Source: Erythroxylum novogranatense (taxonomy: Eukaryota; Streptophyta; Magnoliopsida; Malpighiales; Erythroxylaceae). From it: a stretch of DNA of 64,000 bases. A program made the position numbers and the translations under genes. Each line of letters opens with the position of its first letter. The first letter of the stretch is position 1. Below the pieces are notes generated by a model. The model searched no databases. It was given only the letters and a program-made list of their open reading frames with translations, and was not told where the DNA came from. This document shows, in pieces, positions 45,439-58,400 of this stretch. The stretch is from the NCBI GenBank assembly GCA_029891385.1, contig CM057234.1:20012350-20076349 (forward strand), written 5' to 3'.

Positions 45439-46709
45439 TGTTGGGACCGAGACCCAACCACATACGCAGAACGGAAACCAAGCCAACGGAAACGAAGGCG
45501 CGGAAATTTCGGATCGAAAACAAAATGCGAAGCTTAACAAAATCCAAAGTAGCGAAGCGGAAGCAAATGCAAGCGGAAGCAAGAACTAATCGAATCAAAC
45601 GAGCAGTTGCAAAGCTTAAACGAAATCAAAGGCATACATCCGACATCCTAAACAATAATCAAAGAAAACTTATCGGATGAACATAATCGCGTTGGGAATC
45701 CTAAGACGCGTTCCAAAATCCGTTATGAAATTTTTTTCTTATTCTCATTTCTTTCTCGTTACTCAAACATATACCAATCATCTTAAATCGATACGACTGC
45801 ATGTAATCGATATAAATCCATACCAATCTCAAATTCTCAAACTCTTAGATACACTTATACATATCCAAAATCTCACTTTTATCCAAAGTTTTTACTAAAA
45901 TTTCGGCAAGATAACGATCGCCTTTATCCTAACTCCAAACCGCAAAGTGTTCAAAACAACACTTCTAAAATTTCCAAATCAATCACACAAACATCGTAAT
46001 CCACCGGACCCTCCGTCCGGATATCGCCAGATAACCACAAACCTATTTCTAAAACATTCTCATATTTGTCATTCAATCTACCATTCTCATAGTTCAATCT
46101 CATTCCCAAATCAATCATACATATAGATTCCCAAACTATTCATAATTTCATATACAAATTTCTCATTCATTCACAATACTCAACTTTATACACAAATACA
46201 TTTTTCCCAAACTTATCTCAAGTCATGAATATATTCATACTAAAGATCCAAATTACACAAAATCTAAGCGATGAAATGTCGAAACGATGTCTTCACATTC
46301 TTTCATCCGATCTCCGTCAAACACGGAGATAGGATGAAAGGGGTGAGCTCGAAAGCTCGTGGATAACACATTTATAAACCGATAAATAAGTCAAATCATT
46401 TTAATACTCTTTTTGCCAAAAGGGCTAATTTTTTCAAACTTTATAATTTTTCAAACAATTTCTCAAACCCATTTTTTTTCATATTTTTCAAACTTTTCAT
46501 AATAATCTCACTTTTTCTCATTTTCAAAACTTCTTGAATTTTTCATAAATATGAATGCGAACACATAAACAAATCAAAACATATTACACATCGAATGGTC
46601 CAGCTAGGTCCAAGCAGACGCATCGCATGATCCCCAGATAGCGGTCCTGCAGGCGATCGTGAACGTAACGCATTACACTTTCCGCATTGCGGTCCAGTGT
46701 AGCCGTGAA

Positions 46710-46730
46710 GGAGTCCGAAATCGGAGCTCC
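46710..46730 (-). other. Hairpin in the LTR 1 leader of F
   Basis: GGAGTCCGA-AA-TCGGAGCTCC pairs GGAG with CTCC and CCGA with TCGG. The matching places in LTRs 2 and 3 read GGAGTCCGAATCGAGTCCG, which no longer pairs. Confidence 0.45.
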
Positions 46731-48894
46731 GTGCCACTAGCGGGCAGCCTGGAGAAGGCTATACACATAGAGACAGCGCTGACTCACCAAGGGACCTACC
46801 AAACCCACATAACACATAATCGAAAACGAAAAGTCGGATTGCCCGAAGGCACTTTTCAATTTCGTACTTTTCTTCAAAATTTTCCCAAAAATGCATACCA
46901 CTCAATTTTCAGTCTATCATTCACTAAATTCAACAATCAAAACATTCAATCAAACAATAATTTCAACAATTGAATAATGCATACACAACAAATGCATTTT
47001 CAGAAATTTCTATCGGTTTATCGAATCATTGAAAGCAATGAATTCAAACTTATAATAATCTTTCAGAAAACATTCTAAATCAAGATTTCAAACCTTTACA
47101 AAACAATAATTTGTCAAAATTTTCACATTTTTGCTTTTTTATTTTTCAAAATTGCTTTTAATTTTTCAAAATTCACATATAGCTTACAAATCAAAATATA
47201 AATATGCTACCCACCTTAAATGACGCTAAAAGCTTGTCCAAATAGTCAATTCGCCAAATTCTCTTCTTTCTTCAATTTAAAATTCCTAAGCCAATAACAT
47301 CCAAATTCATCATCATAATTTGCATAATTCTCAAACTCAACCATAGGAAAAACATAACTATCATAATTCCAAGCTATTTCAATCTCCAATTTTGAAAATC
47401 CTCAATTTTCAAAATTGACCTAAACCAATACACCCAAATTCAATCTCATAAAACATAATTTCTTCAAAATTAATCTCACAATTCCTCAATTCACATTAAT
47501 TCCAAACTATTTAAATCATCAATTTCAAAAATCCCCAAATCTTAAAATTGGCCTAAACCAATTTATCCCAATTCAATACCATAAAATACAAATTCTTTGA
47601 AATTGATTTTATATATCATCAATTCATCATATTTCCTATAATTCTACACCAAAATATCTCAAAATTCTCAATCATAAAATTAAGCCTAAACCTTACTCAA
47701 TTTTCCTCCAAAATTAAACCCAACCTAAAACATATATATCAAAATCAACTTCATAAATCACAAACCCATAACATTATCTATCTTTCTCAATCAAAATTCA
47801 ACAAAATCTCAAAGTTGAAAATTTTCCTTACCTCATTTCTCCACCAAATTCAATTTTTTGGTTCCTTAGGAAGCTCTTATGCTCCTCTACCTTTTCTCTC
47901 TTGGAACCATCCCAAAATCCTTAAGAAAACAAGTAGAAAATCAAAATAACTTTCTCTCTCATCTTTTCTCCATACGAAACTTCCACTCTCTTCTTATTTC
48001 TTCTTCTTTCTCTTCTTCTGTAATTTTCCAGACCATTCATCGTTTTTAATAGCTCAAAACGACAATCATTAATGAGTTTCATTAATTGATGGTCAAATGA
48101 CCATTTTGCCCTCCATTCAAAACTTAAAATTACACTTACTTGCGGTTTGATTCGCACTATCGATTTGAAGGAATTTGTCAAAACTTCCTTCTTGAGAAAT
48201 GTTCCTCTCACTCATACGAATCCAACGCCACTGACCGCGCTCAATTCGGAGTACCACATCAAAAGTTATATGCTAAACAAAGGCGGAAATATCCATATTC
48301 TAACACATTTTCTATGTACGATTATTTCCGTCCAAAATTTCACATTCTTAATCCCGGAATTGAAACTCGATGTCTTCATCACAATTGTAGCCTTATGTCT
48401 CTAGTTTAATTCAAAACAAGAATCGCCTCATTTCGATTCCCAGATCAAAAATTATGCTCAAATTACTCACAGGTGTTCCCAATCCAAAAATTAAACCCTA
48501 ATCCGAACTTAAATTCAAAAATTAAAAGTCCTAAGGGCAAAATTGACATTTTATGTCTTCATATGATTTGTAGCCCCTTGTCTTATCTTTATTTCGCCTC
48601 AAGAATCGCTTCAATCGGATCTCTACAGATCCCGAATTTCACAAAACACTGAATCATGCTCGAAAATTTCCGACTCACTTTGATTAAATTAATCACCATT
48701 AATTTAATCTCAAAAGTTCACAAATTTCTTATAAAATGAAATTCATTGTCTTAGGAATCCAACGCAAAAGAATCAACTCAATCGGATGTCGGACGGAAAG
48801 ATATAAGCAAAATAGTGAATAAAGGTCGGATTAAAGGAGGAAAGTCAAGAAAATCAGAAGAGCAAAACGGCGTCGGATGGCGACGTACGGACGC

Positions 48895-49065
48895 CCAACT
48901 CGTGAGGGCGAGGCGCCCGCTCGCTAGGGCGAGGCGTCGCCTAGCGAGGGCGACAGCTCATGAGGCAAGCCTTGCCTCGCGAGGCGAAGAAGAAGCCGCC
49001 TCGCTAGGGCGAGGCTCATCTGGCGCCTCACTCATTAGGCGAAAGCCGTCGCCTAGCGAGGCGCT
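48895..49065 (-). repeat. Palindromic-word cassette, LTR 1 of F
   Basis: GC-rich block of CTCGCTAGG(G)CGA and TCGCCTAGCGAG words. One extra G breaks the 12-bp stem that is perfect in LTRs 2 and 3. Confidence 0.7.
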
Positions 49066-49738
49066 AAAACTTTCTCTTCTTTCTTTTTTTTCACTTAAAA
49101 TCAAAACTTCCAAATTCATAACTTTTACTCCAATTCGATTTTGACAAACTTAGTCTCTATAGAAAACTTGAGAGAAGCTCTAAATCTTCCGAGAAGAACA
49201 TAAAACTCAATTCAACTCCTACGGAGTCCATTTTCATCAAAGATACTATCCTCTATACAAACTTGTAAAAATCATACTTAATATTCCGAGATCAAAAATT
49301 TCATACTTTCTATCGAAATAAAGATCAAAACAAATCCTTTAATTTTCATGAAAAACATCAAAGCTCAATTAACCTCTAACTAGGTTAATTTCTCACCAAA
49401 GTTCCAACCAATATAAAAGTCAAACTCGATCAAATATAAACTTTGACTGATCATAACTTTCACTCCCGATATCGAAAAATTACAAACTTTATGTCCACAA
49501 AAATCTCTTAACATAACCTACAAGTTTCCAGAAGACTATTTTATCAAATTTTGCCTAAATCATAAGTCAACTCTCAAAGTCAAATATTCCCTCTCCAAAA
49601 AGTCAAACTTTCTAAATCCTTCAAATTTTCACACTTTTTCTTTCTAATTCTTGCTATATAACTTCATTTCAATCAACTCATCCACTTGACCATTCATATT
49701 ACTAAATCAAATTGTCACTCAAGGTTCGGGGTCCAATA

Positions 49739-50440
49739 TTTCTCCCCCTCTTAAAAGAATTTCGTCCTCGAAATTCATATTTACTTAACTCCAAGTAACT
49801 CATTCTTGCATAAATTTCTTTCTAAACAATGATCATCAAGCACTTTCTTACTAATTTCTTTCCACAACTCATAATCAATTTCTTTTTCATCACATTTACT
49901 CTTCATACATATTCTCAATTTCTTCAAAATTTTCACTTCCTTAAATCATATATCACTCATATCATATCAAAACACTATATCTATAACTCATTATTTCTTC
50001 ATATATGGGCACAAATTAATGGTCCATTTCTTAAGGAACCCTAATATGGTTCAATCATCATTATGCCATCATTCTTTCATCTATATCAATTCATCACAAT
50101 TTATCAAGAAATTCTAATATTAAGTTCCTCAACACACTTCGAAAATCGGTCATATTCTTAACACCCAAATCAAACCAATCACTTGAATTCATCAAATAGT
50201 CATACATATCAATTTTCAAATTCCTAAAGGCAATCATACTTCTTTCATCAAAATCAAATGATCACCTAGCACACTCTCACAAATTCACTCTTATCTTTAC
50301 AAACTCAGATCAATTCCTTATTCATACTCATACGCCAAGTAAGATCATATTATGGGCTCGATACTATAAATGTTGGATCCCACTTTCGAGACCCAACTAC
50401 TTACACTTAACCCTTTCACTCTATGCTTTGATACCATAAA
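49739..50440 (-). other. Element F internal region 1 (702 bp, non-coding)
   Basis: PPT on the left (minus strand AAGAGGGGGAGAAA) and PBS on the right. The PBS core is altered: plus-strand GGGCTCGATACTATAAA instead of GGGCTCTGATACCATAAA in internal region 2. A second PBS-like word GCTTTGATACCA follows at 50425-50436. No ORF resembles a known protein. Confidence 0.8.
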
Positions 50441-53400
50441 TGTTGGATCCCGGTATACAAATCGAATCATCGGAACGAACCAAATACTCGGAAAGTTTCG
50501 ACGGATCGAAAACAAAATGCGAAGCTTAACAAACCGAAAGTAAGCGGTTAAGCAAATGCAAGCGGAAGCAAGAACTAATCGAATCAAACGAACAGATTGC
50601 AAAGCGAAACGAAATCAAAGCAGACACATCCGACATCCGGAAACAATAATCAAAGAAAACTTATCGGATGAACATAATCGCGTTGGGAATCCTAAGACGT
50701 TCCAAAATCCGTTATGAATTTTTTTCTTATTCTCATTTCTTTTCTCGTTACTCAAACATATACCAATCATCTTAAATCGATACAGTCGTACAGAATCTGA
50801 TATAAATCCATACCAATCTCAAATTTCTCAAACTCTTAGATACACTTATACATATCCAAAATCTCACTTTTATCCAAAGTTTTACTAAAATTTCTAAAGA
50901 TAACGATCGCCTTTATCCTAACTCCAAACGCAAAGTGTTCAAAACAACACTTCTAAAATTTCCAAATCAATCACACAAACATCGAATCCACCGGACCTCC
51001 GTCCGGATATCGCCAGATAACCACAAACCTATTTCTAAAACATTCTCATATTTGTCATTCAATCTACCATTCTCATAGTTCAATCTCATTCCCAAATCAA
51101 TCATACATATAGATTCCCAAACTATTCATAATTTCATATACAAATTTCTCATTCATTCACAATACTCAACTTTATACACAAATACATTTTTCCCAAACTT
51201 ATCTCAAGTCATGAATATATTCATACTAAAGATCCAAATTACACAAAATCTAAGCGATGAAATGTCGAAACCGATGTCTTCACATTCTTTCATCCGATCT
51301 CTGCTTTCAAACCCGGAGATGGGGATGAAAGGGGGGTGAGCTCGAAAGCTCGTGGATAACACATTTATAAACTGATAAATAAGCCGAAATCATTTTTAAT
51401 ACTCTTTTTGCCAAAAGGGCGAATTTTTTTTTCAAACTTTATAATTTTTCAAACAATTTCCTCAAACCCATTTTTTTTTCATATTTTCAAACTTTTCATA
51501 ATAATCTCACTTTTTCTCATTTTCAAAACTTTGAATTTTTCATAAATATGAATGCGAACACATAAACAAATCAAAACATATTACACATCGAATGGTCCTG
51601 CTAGGTCCAACAGACGATCGCATGCGATCCGCATAGCGGTCCTGTGCAATCGTGGAATGAACGCATACTACACTTTCCGCATCGGTCCAGTAGTAGCCGT
51701 GAAGGAGTCCGAATCGAGTCCGTGCACTAGCTGGGCAACTGGAGAAGGCTATACACATAGAGACAAACGACTCACCAAGGACCTACCAAACCCACATAAC
51801 ACATAATCGAAAACGAAAAGTCGGATTGCTCAAGGCACTTTTCAATTTCGTACTTTTCTTCAAAATTTTCCCAAAATGCATACCACTCAATTTTCGGTCT
51901 ATCATTCACTAAATTCAACAATCAAAACATTCAATCAAACAATAATTTCAACAATTGAATAATGCATACACAACAAATGCATTTTCAGAAATTTCTATCG
52001 GTTTATCGAATCATTGAAAGCAATGAATTCAAACTTATAATAATCTTTCGTAAAACATTCTAAATCAAGATTTCAAACCTTTACAAAACAATAATTTGTC
52101 AAAATTTTCACATTTTGCTTTCTTTATTTTCAAAATTGCTTTTAATTTTTCAAAATTCACATATAGCTTACAAATCAAAATATAAATATGCTACCCACCT
52201 CGAAATTACGCTTAAAAGCTTGTCCAAATAGTCAATTCGCCAAATTCCTCTTCTTTCTTCAATTTAAAATTCCTAAGCCAATAACATCCAAATTCATCAT
52301 CATAATTTGCATAATTCTCAAACTCAACCATAGGAAAACATAACTATCATAATTCCAAGTTATTTCAATCTCCAATTTTGAAAATCCCCAATTTTCAAAA
52401 TTGGCCTAAACCAATACACCCAAATTCAATCTCATAAAACATAATTTCTTCAAAATTAATCTCACAATTCCTCAATTTACATTAATTCCAAACTATTTAA
52501 ATCCTCAATTTCAAAATCCCTAAATCTTAAAATTGGCCTAAACCAATTTATCCCAATTCAATACCATAAAATACAAATTCTTTGAAATTGATTTTATATA
52601 TCATCAATTCATCATATTTCCTATAATTCTACACCAAAATATCTCAAAATTCTCAATCATAAAATTAAGCCTAAACCTTACTCAATTTTCCTCCAAAATT
52701 AAACCCAACCTAAAACATATATATCAAAATCAACTTCATAAATCACAAACCCATAACATTATCTATCTTTCTCAATCAAAAATTCAACAAATTCTCAAAG
52801 TTGAAAATTTTCCCTTACCTCATTTCTCCACCAAATTTGAATTTTTTTGGTTCCTTAGGAAGCTCTTATGCTCCTCTACCTTTTTCTCTCTTGGAACCAT
52901 CCCAAAATCCTTAAGAAAACAAGTAGAAAAATCAAAATAACTTTCTCTCATCTTTTCTCCATACTGAAACTTCCACTCTCTTCTTATTTCTTCTTCTTTC
53001 TCTTCTTCTGTAATTTTCCAGACCATTCATCGTTTTAATAGCTCAAAACGACAATCATTAATGAGTTTCATTAATTGATGGTCAAATGACCATTTTGCCC
53101 TCCATTCAAAACTTAAAATTACACTTACTTGCGGTTTGATTCAAGACTATCGATTTGAAGGAATTTGTCAAAACTTCCTTCTTGAGAAATGTTCCTCTCA
53201 CTCATACGAATCCAATGCCACTGACCGCGCCAATTCGAGTACCACATCAAAAGTTATGCATAAACAAAGGCGGAAATATCCATATTCTAACACATTTTCT
53301 ATGTACGATTATTTCCGTCCAAAATTTCACATTCTTAATCCCGGAATTGAAACTCGATGTCTTCATCACAATTGTAGCCTTATGTCTCTAGTTTAATTCA

Positions 53401-54737
53401 AAACAAGAATCGCCTCATTTCGATTCCCAGATCAAAATTATGCTCAAATTACTCACAGGTGTTCCTAATCCAAAATTAAACCCTAATCCGAACTTAAATT
53501 CAAAAATTAAAAGTCCTAAGGGCAAAATTGACATTTTATGTCTTCATATGATTTGTAGCCCCTTGTCTTATCTTTATTTCGCCTCAAGAATCGCTTCAAT
53601 CGGATCTCTACAGATCCCGAATTTCACAAAATACTGAATCATGCTCGGAAAATTTCCCGACTCACTTTGATTAAATTAATCACCATTAATTTAATCTCAA
53701 AAGTTCACAAATTTCTTATAAAATGAAATTCATTGTCTTAGGAATCCAACGCAAAAAGAATCAACTCAATCGGATGTCGGACGGAAAAGATATAAGCAAA
53801 ATAGTGAATAAAAGTCGGATTAAAGGAGGAAAGTCAAGAAAATCAGAAGAGCAAAACGGCGTCGGATGGCGACGGACGCCCAACTCATGAGGCGAGGCGC
53901 CTCGCTCGCTAGGCGAGGCGTCGCCTAGCGAGGCAAGACAGCTCATGAGGCAAGCCTTGCCTCATGAGGCGAAGCAAGAGCGCTCGCCTCGCTAGGCGAG
54001 GGCTCATCTGGCGCCCGCCGCATTAGGCGAGCCGTCGCCTAGCTAGGCGCTAAAACTTTCTCTTCTTTCTTTTTTTTTTCACTTAAAAATCAAAAACTTC
54101 CGAAATTCATAACTTTTACTCCCGAATTCCGATTTTGACAAACTTAGTCTCTATAGAAAACTTGAGAGAAGCTCTAAATCTTCCGAGAAGAACATAAAAC
54201 TCAATTCAACTCCTACGGGAGTCCATTTTTCGGTCAAAGATACTATCCTCTATACAAACTTGTAAAAATCATACTTAATATTCCGAGATCGAAAAATTTC
54301 ATACTTTCTATCGAAATAAAGATCAAAACAAATCCTTTAATTTTCATGAAAAACATCAAAGCTCAATTAACCTCTAACTAGGTTAATTTCTCAGTCAAAG
54401 TTCCAACCAATATAAAAGTCAAACTCGATCAAATATAAACTTTGACTGATCATAACTTTCACTCCCGATATCGAAAAATTACAAACTTTATGTCCACAAA
54501 AATCTCTTAACATAACCTACAAGTTTTCAGAAGACTATTTTATCAAATTTTGCCTAAATCATAAGTCAACTCTCAAAGTCAAATATTCCCTCTCCAAAAA
54601 GTCAAACTTTCTAAATCCTTCAAATTTTCACACTTTTTCTTTCTAATTCTTGCTATATAACTTCATTTCAATCAACTCATCCACTTGACCATTCATATTA
54701 CTAAATCAAATTGTCACTCAAGGTTCGGGGTCCAACA
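50441..54737 (-). repeat. Element F LTR 2 (4297 bp)
   Basis: TGTTGGATCCCGG to GGGGTCCAACA. Nearly identical to LTR 3 in AT-rich parts. Confidence 0.9.
53880..54055 (-). repeat. Palindromic-word cassette, LTR 2 of F
   Basis: The perfect hairpin CTCGCTAGGCGA-GGCG-TCGCCTAGCGAG is at 53905-53932 (12-bp stem, 4-base loop). Related words GCCTCATGAGGC and GCCGTCGCCTAGCTAGGC follow. Confidence 0.8.
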
Positions 54738-55442
54738 TTTCTCCCCCTCTTAAAAGAATTTCGTCCTCGAAATTCATATTTACTTAACTCCAAGTAACTC
54801 ATTCTTGCATAAATTTCTTTCTAAACAATGATCATCAAGCACTTTCTTACTAATTTCTTTCCACAACTCATAATCAATTTCTTTTTCATCACATTTACTC
54901 TTCATACATATTCTCAATTTCTTCAAAATTTTCACTTCCTTAAATCATATATCACTCATATCATATCAAAACACTATATCTATAACTCATTATTTCTTCA
55001 TATATGGGCACAAATTAATGGTCCATTTCTTAAGGTACCCTAATATGGTTCAATCATCATTATGCCATCATTCTTTCATCTATATCAATTCATCACAATT
55101 TATCAAGAAATTCTAATATTAAGTTCCTCAACACACTTCGAAAATCGGTCATATTCTTAACACCCAAATCAAACCAATCACTTGAATTCATCAAATAGTC
55201 ATACATATCAATTTTCAAATTCCTAAAGGCAATCATACTTCTTTCATCAAAATCAAATGATCACCTAGCACACTCTCACAAATTCACTCTTATCTTTACA
55301 AACTCGTATCAATTCCTTATTCATACTCATACGCCCAAGTAAGATCATATTACTGGGCTCTGATACCATAAATGTTGGATCCCACTTTCGAGACCCAACT
55401 ACTTACACTTAACCCTTTCACTCTATGCTTTGATACCATAAA
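54738..55442 (-). other. Element F internal region 2 (705 bp, non-coding)
   Basis: Same layout as internal region 1. The PBS GCTCTGATACCA at 55357-55368 is an exact complement of TGGTATCAGAGC. A second, near-PBS word GCTTTGATACCA lies 70 bases further on (55427-55438), each followed by ATAAATGTTGGATCCC. The minus strand next to the PBS reads GATCTTACTTGGGCGTATGA, like element C. Confidence 0.82.
55357..55438 (-). repeat. 70-bp duplication of PBS plus LTR terminus in F
   Basis: TGATACCATAAATGTTGG occurs at 55361 and 55431, and at the corresponding places in internal region 1. The first copy is followed by 50 bases that are not LTR sequence (CACTTTCGAGACCCAACTAC and on), the second by the true LTR. 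Confidence 0.75.
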
Positions 55443-58400
55443 TGTTGGATCCCGGTATACAAATCGAATCATCGGAGCGAACCAAATACTCGGAAAGTTT
55501 CGACGGATCGAAAACAAAATGCGGAAGCGAACAAATCCGAAAGTAGCGAAGCGGAAGCAAATGCAAGCGGAAGCAAGAACTAATCGAATCAAACGAACAG
55601 ATTGCAAAGCTAAACGAAATCAAAGGCATACATCCGACATCCGGAAACAATAATCAAAGAAAACTTATCGGATGAACATAATCTCGTTGGGAATCCTAAG
55701 ACGTTCCAAAATCTGTTATGAATTTTTTTTTCTTATTCTCATTTCTTTTCTCGTTACTCAAACATATACCAATCATCTTAAATCGATACAACAGACAGAA
55801 TCTGATATAAATCCATACCAATCTCAAATTTCTCAAACTCTTAGATACACTTATACATATCCAAAATCTCACTTTTATCCAAAGTTTTACTAAAATTTCG
55901 CAAGATAACGATCGCCTTTATCCTAACAAACACCGCAAAGTGTTCAAAACAACACTTCTAAAATTTCCAAATCAATCACACAAACATCAGAATCCACCGG
56001 ACCCTCCGTCCGGGATATCAGCAGATAACCACAAACCTATTTCTAAAACATTCTCATATTTGTCATTCAATCTACCATTCTCATAGTTCAATCTCATTCC
56101 CAAATCAATCATACATATAGATTCCCAAACTATTCATAATTTCATATACAAATTTCTCATTCATTCACAATACTCAACTTTATACACAAATACATTTTTC
56201 CCAAACTTATCTCAAGTCATGAATATATTCATACTAAAGATCCAAATTACACAAAATCTAAGCGATGAAATGTCGGCGATGTCTTCACATTCTTTCATCC
56301 GATCTCCCGTCAAACACGGAGATGGGGATGAAAGGGGTGAGCTCAAAGCTCGTGGATAACACATTTATAAACCGATAAATAAGTCAAATCATTTTAATAC
56401 TCTTTTTGCCAAAAGGGCTAATTTTTTCAAACTTTATAATTTTTCAAACAATTTCCTCAAACCCATTTTTTTCATATTTTCAAACTTTTCATAATAATCT
56501 CACTTTTTCTCATTTTCAAAACTTCTTGAATTTTTCATAAATATGAATGCGAACACATAAACAAATCAAAACATATTACACATCGAATGGTCAGCTAGTC
56601 CAACAGAGATCAGATCGCATCCCCATAGATAGCACATGCGATGCGTGAGAATGAACGATTACACTTTCCGCATTGCGGTCCAAGTAGCCGTGAAGGAGTC
56701 CGAATCGAGTCCGTGCCCACTAATGGGCACTGGAGAAGGCTATACACATAGAGACAGCGCTGACTCACCAAGGGACCTACCAAACCCACATAACACATAA
56801 TCGAAAACGAAAAGTCGGATTGCCCGAAGGCACTTTTCAATTTCGTACTTTTCTTCAAAATTTTCCCCAAAAATGCATACCACTCAATTTTCAGTCTATC
56901 ATTCACTAAATTCAACAATCAAAACATTCAATCAAACAATAATTTCAACAATTGAATAATGCATACACAACAAATGCATTTTCAGAAATTTCTATCGGTT
57001 TATCGAATCATTGAAAGCAATGAATTCAAACTTATAATAATCTTTCAGAAAACATTCGGAAATCAGAATTTCAAACCTTTACAAAACAATAATTTGTCAA
57101 AATTTTCACATTTTTGCTTTCTTTATTTTTCAAAATTGCTTTCTTTAATTTTTCAAAAATTCACATATAGCTTACAAATCAAAATATAAATATGCTACCC
57201 ACCTCGAAATGACGCTAAAAGCTTGTCCAAATAGTCAATTCGCCAAATTCCCTCTTCTTTCTTCAATTTAAAATTCCTAAGCCAATAACATCCAAATTCA
57301 TCATCATAATTTGCATAATTCTCAAACTCAACCATAGGAAAAACATAACTATCATAATTCCAAGCTATTTCAATCTCCAATTTTGAAAATCCCCAATTTT
57401 CAAAATTGGCCTAAACCAATACACCCAAATTCAATCTCATAAAACATAATTTCTTCAAAATTAATCTCACAATTCCTCAATTCACATTAATTCCAAACTA
57501 TTTAAATCCTCAATTTCAAAAATCCCCAAATCTTAAAATTGGCCTAAACCAATTTATCCCAATTCAATACCATAAAATACAAATTCTTTGAAATTGATTT
57601 TATATATCATCAATTCATCATATTTCCTATAATTCTACACCAAAATATCTCAAAATTCTCAATCATAAAATTAAGCCTAAACCTTACTCAATTTTCCCTC
57701 CAAAATTAAACCCAACCTAAAACATATATATCAAAATCAACTTCATAAATCACAAACCCATAACATTATCTATCTTTCTCAATCAAAAATTCAACAAAAT
57801 CTCAAAGTTGAAAATTTTCCCTTACCTCATTTCTCCACCAAATTCGAATTTTTTTGGTTCCTTAGGAAGCTCTTATGCTCCTCTACCTTTTTCTCTCTTG
57901 GAACCATCCCAAAATCCTTAAGAAAACAAGTAGAAAAATCAAAAATAACTTTCTCTCTCATCTTTTCTCCATACGAAACTTCCACTCTCTTCTTATTTCT
58001 TCTTCTTTCTCTTCTTCTGTAATTTTCCAGACCATTCATCGTTTTTAATAGCTCAAAACGACAATCATTAATGAGTTTCATTAATTGATGGTCAAATGAC
58101 CATTTTGCCCTCCATTCAAAACTTAAAATTACACTTACTTGCGGTTTGATTCGCACTATCGATTTGAAGGAATTTGTCAAAACTTCCTTCTCGAGAAATG
58201 TTCCTCTCACTCATACGAATCCAACGCCACTGACCGCGCTCAATTCGAGTACCACATCAAAAGTTATGCTAAACAAAGGCGGAAATATCCATATTCTAAC
58301 ACATTTTCTATGTACGATTATTTCCGTCCAAAATTTCACATTCTTAATCCCGGAATTGAAACTCAATGTCTTCATCACAATTGTAGCCTTATGTCTCTAG

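Larger units (their letters stand above)
45439..49738 (-). repeat. Element F LTR 1 (3' LTR, 4300 bp)
   Basis: It starts TGTTGGGACCGAGACCC and ends GGTTCGGGGTCCAATA (the other two end CCAACA). The first 70 bases differ from those of LTRs 2 and 3, while the remainder is nearly identical except at GC-rich patches. In sense order it has a TATA-like CTATTAAAAACG near 48045, a GAGGTAAGG donor near 47830 and a GTGGGTAGC donor at 47214. Confidence 0.88.
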
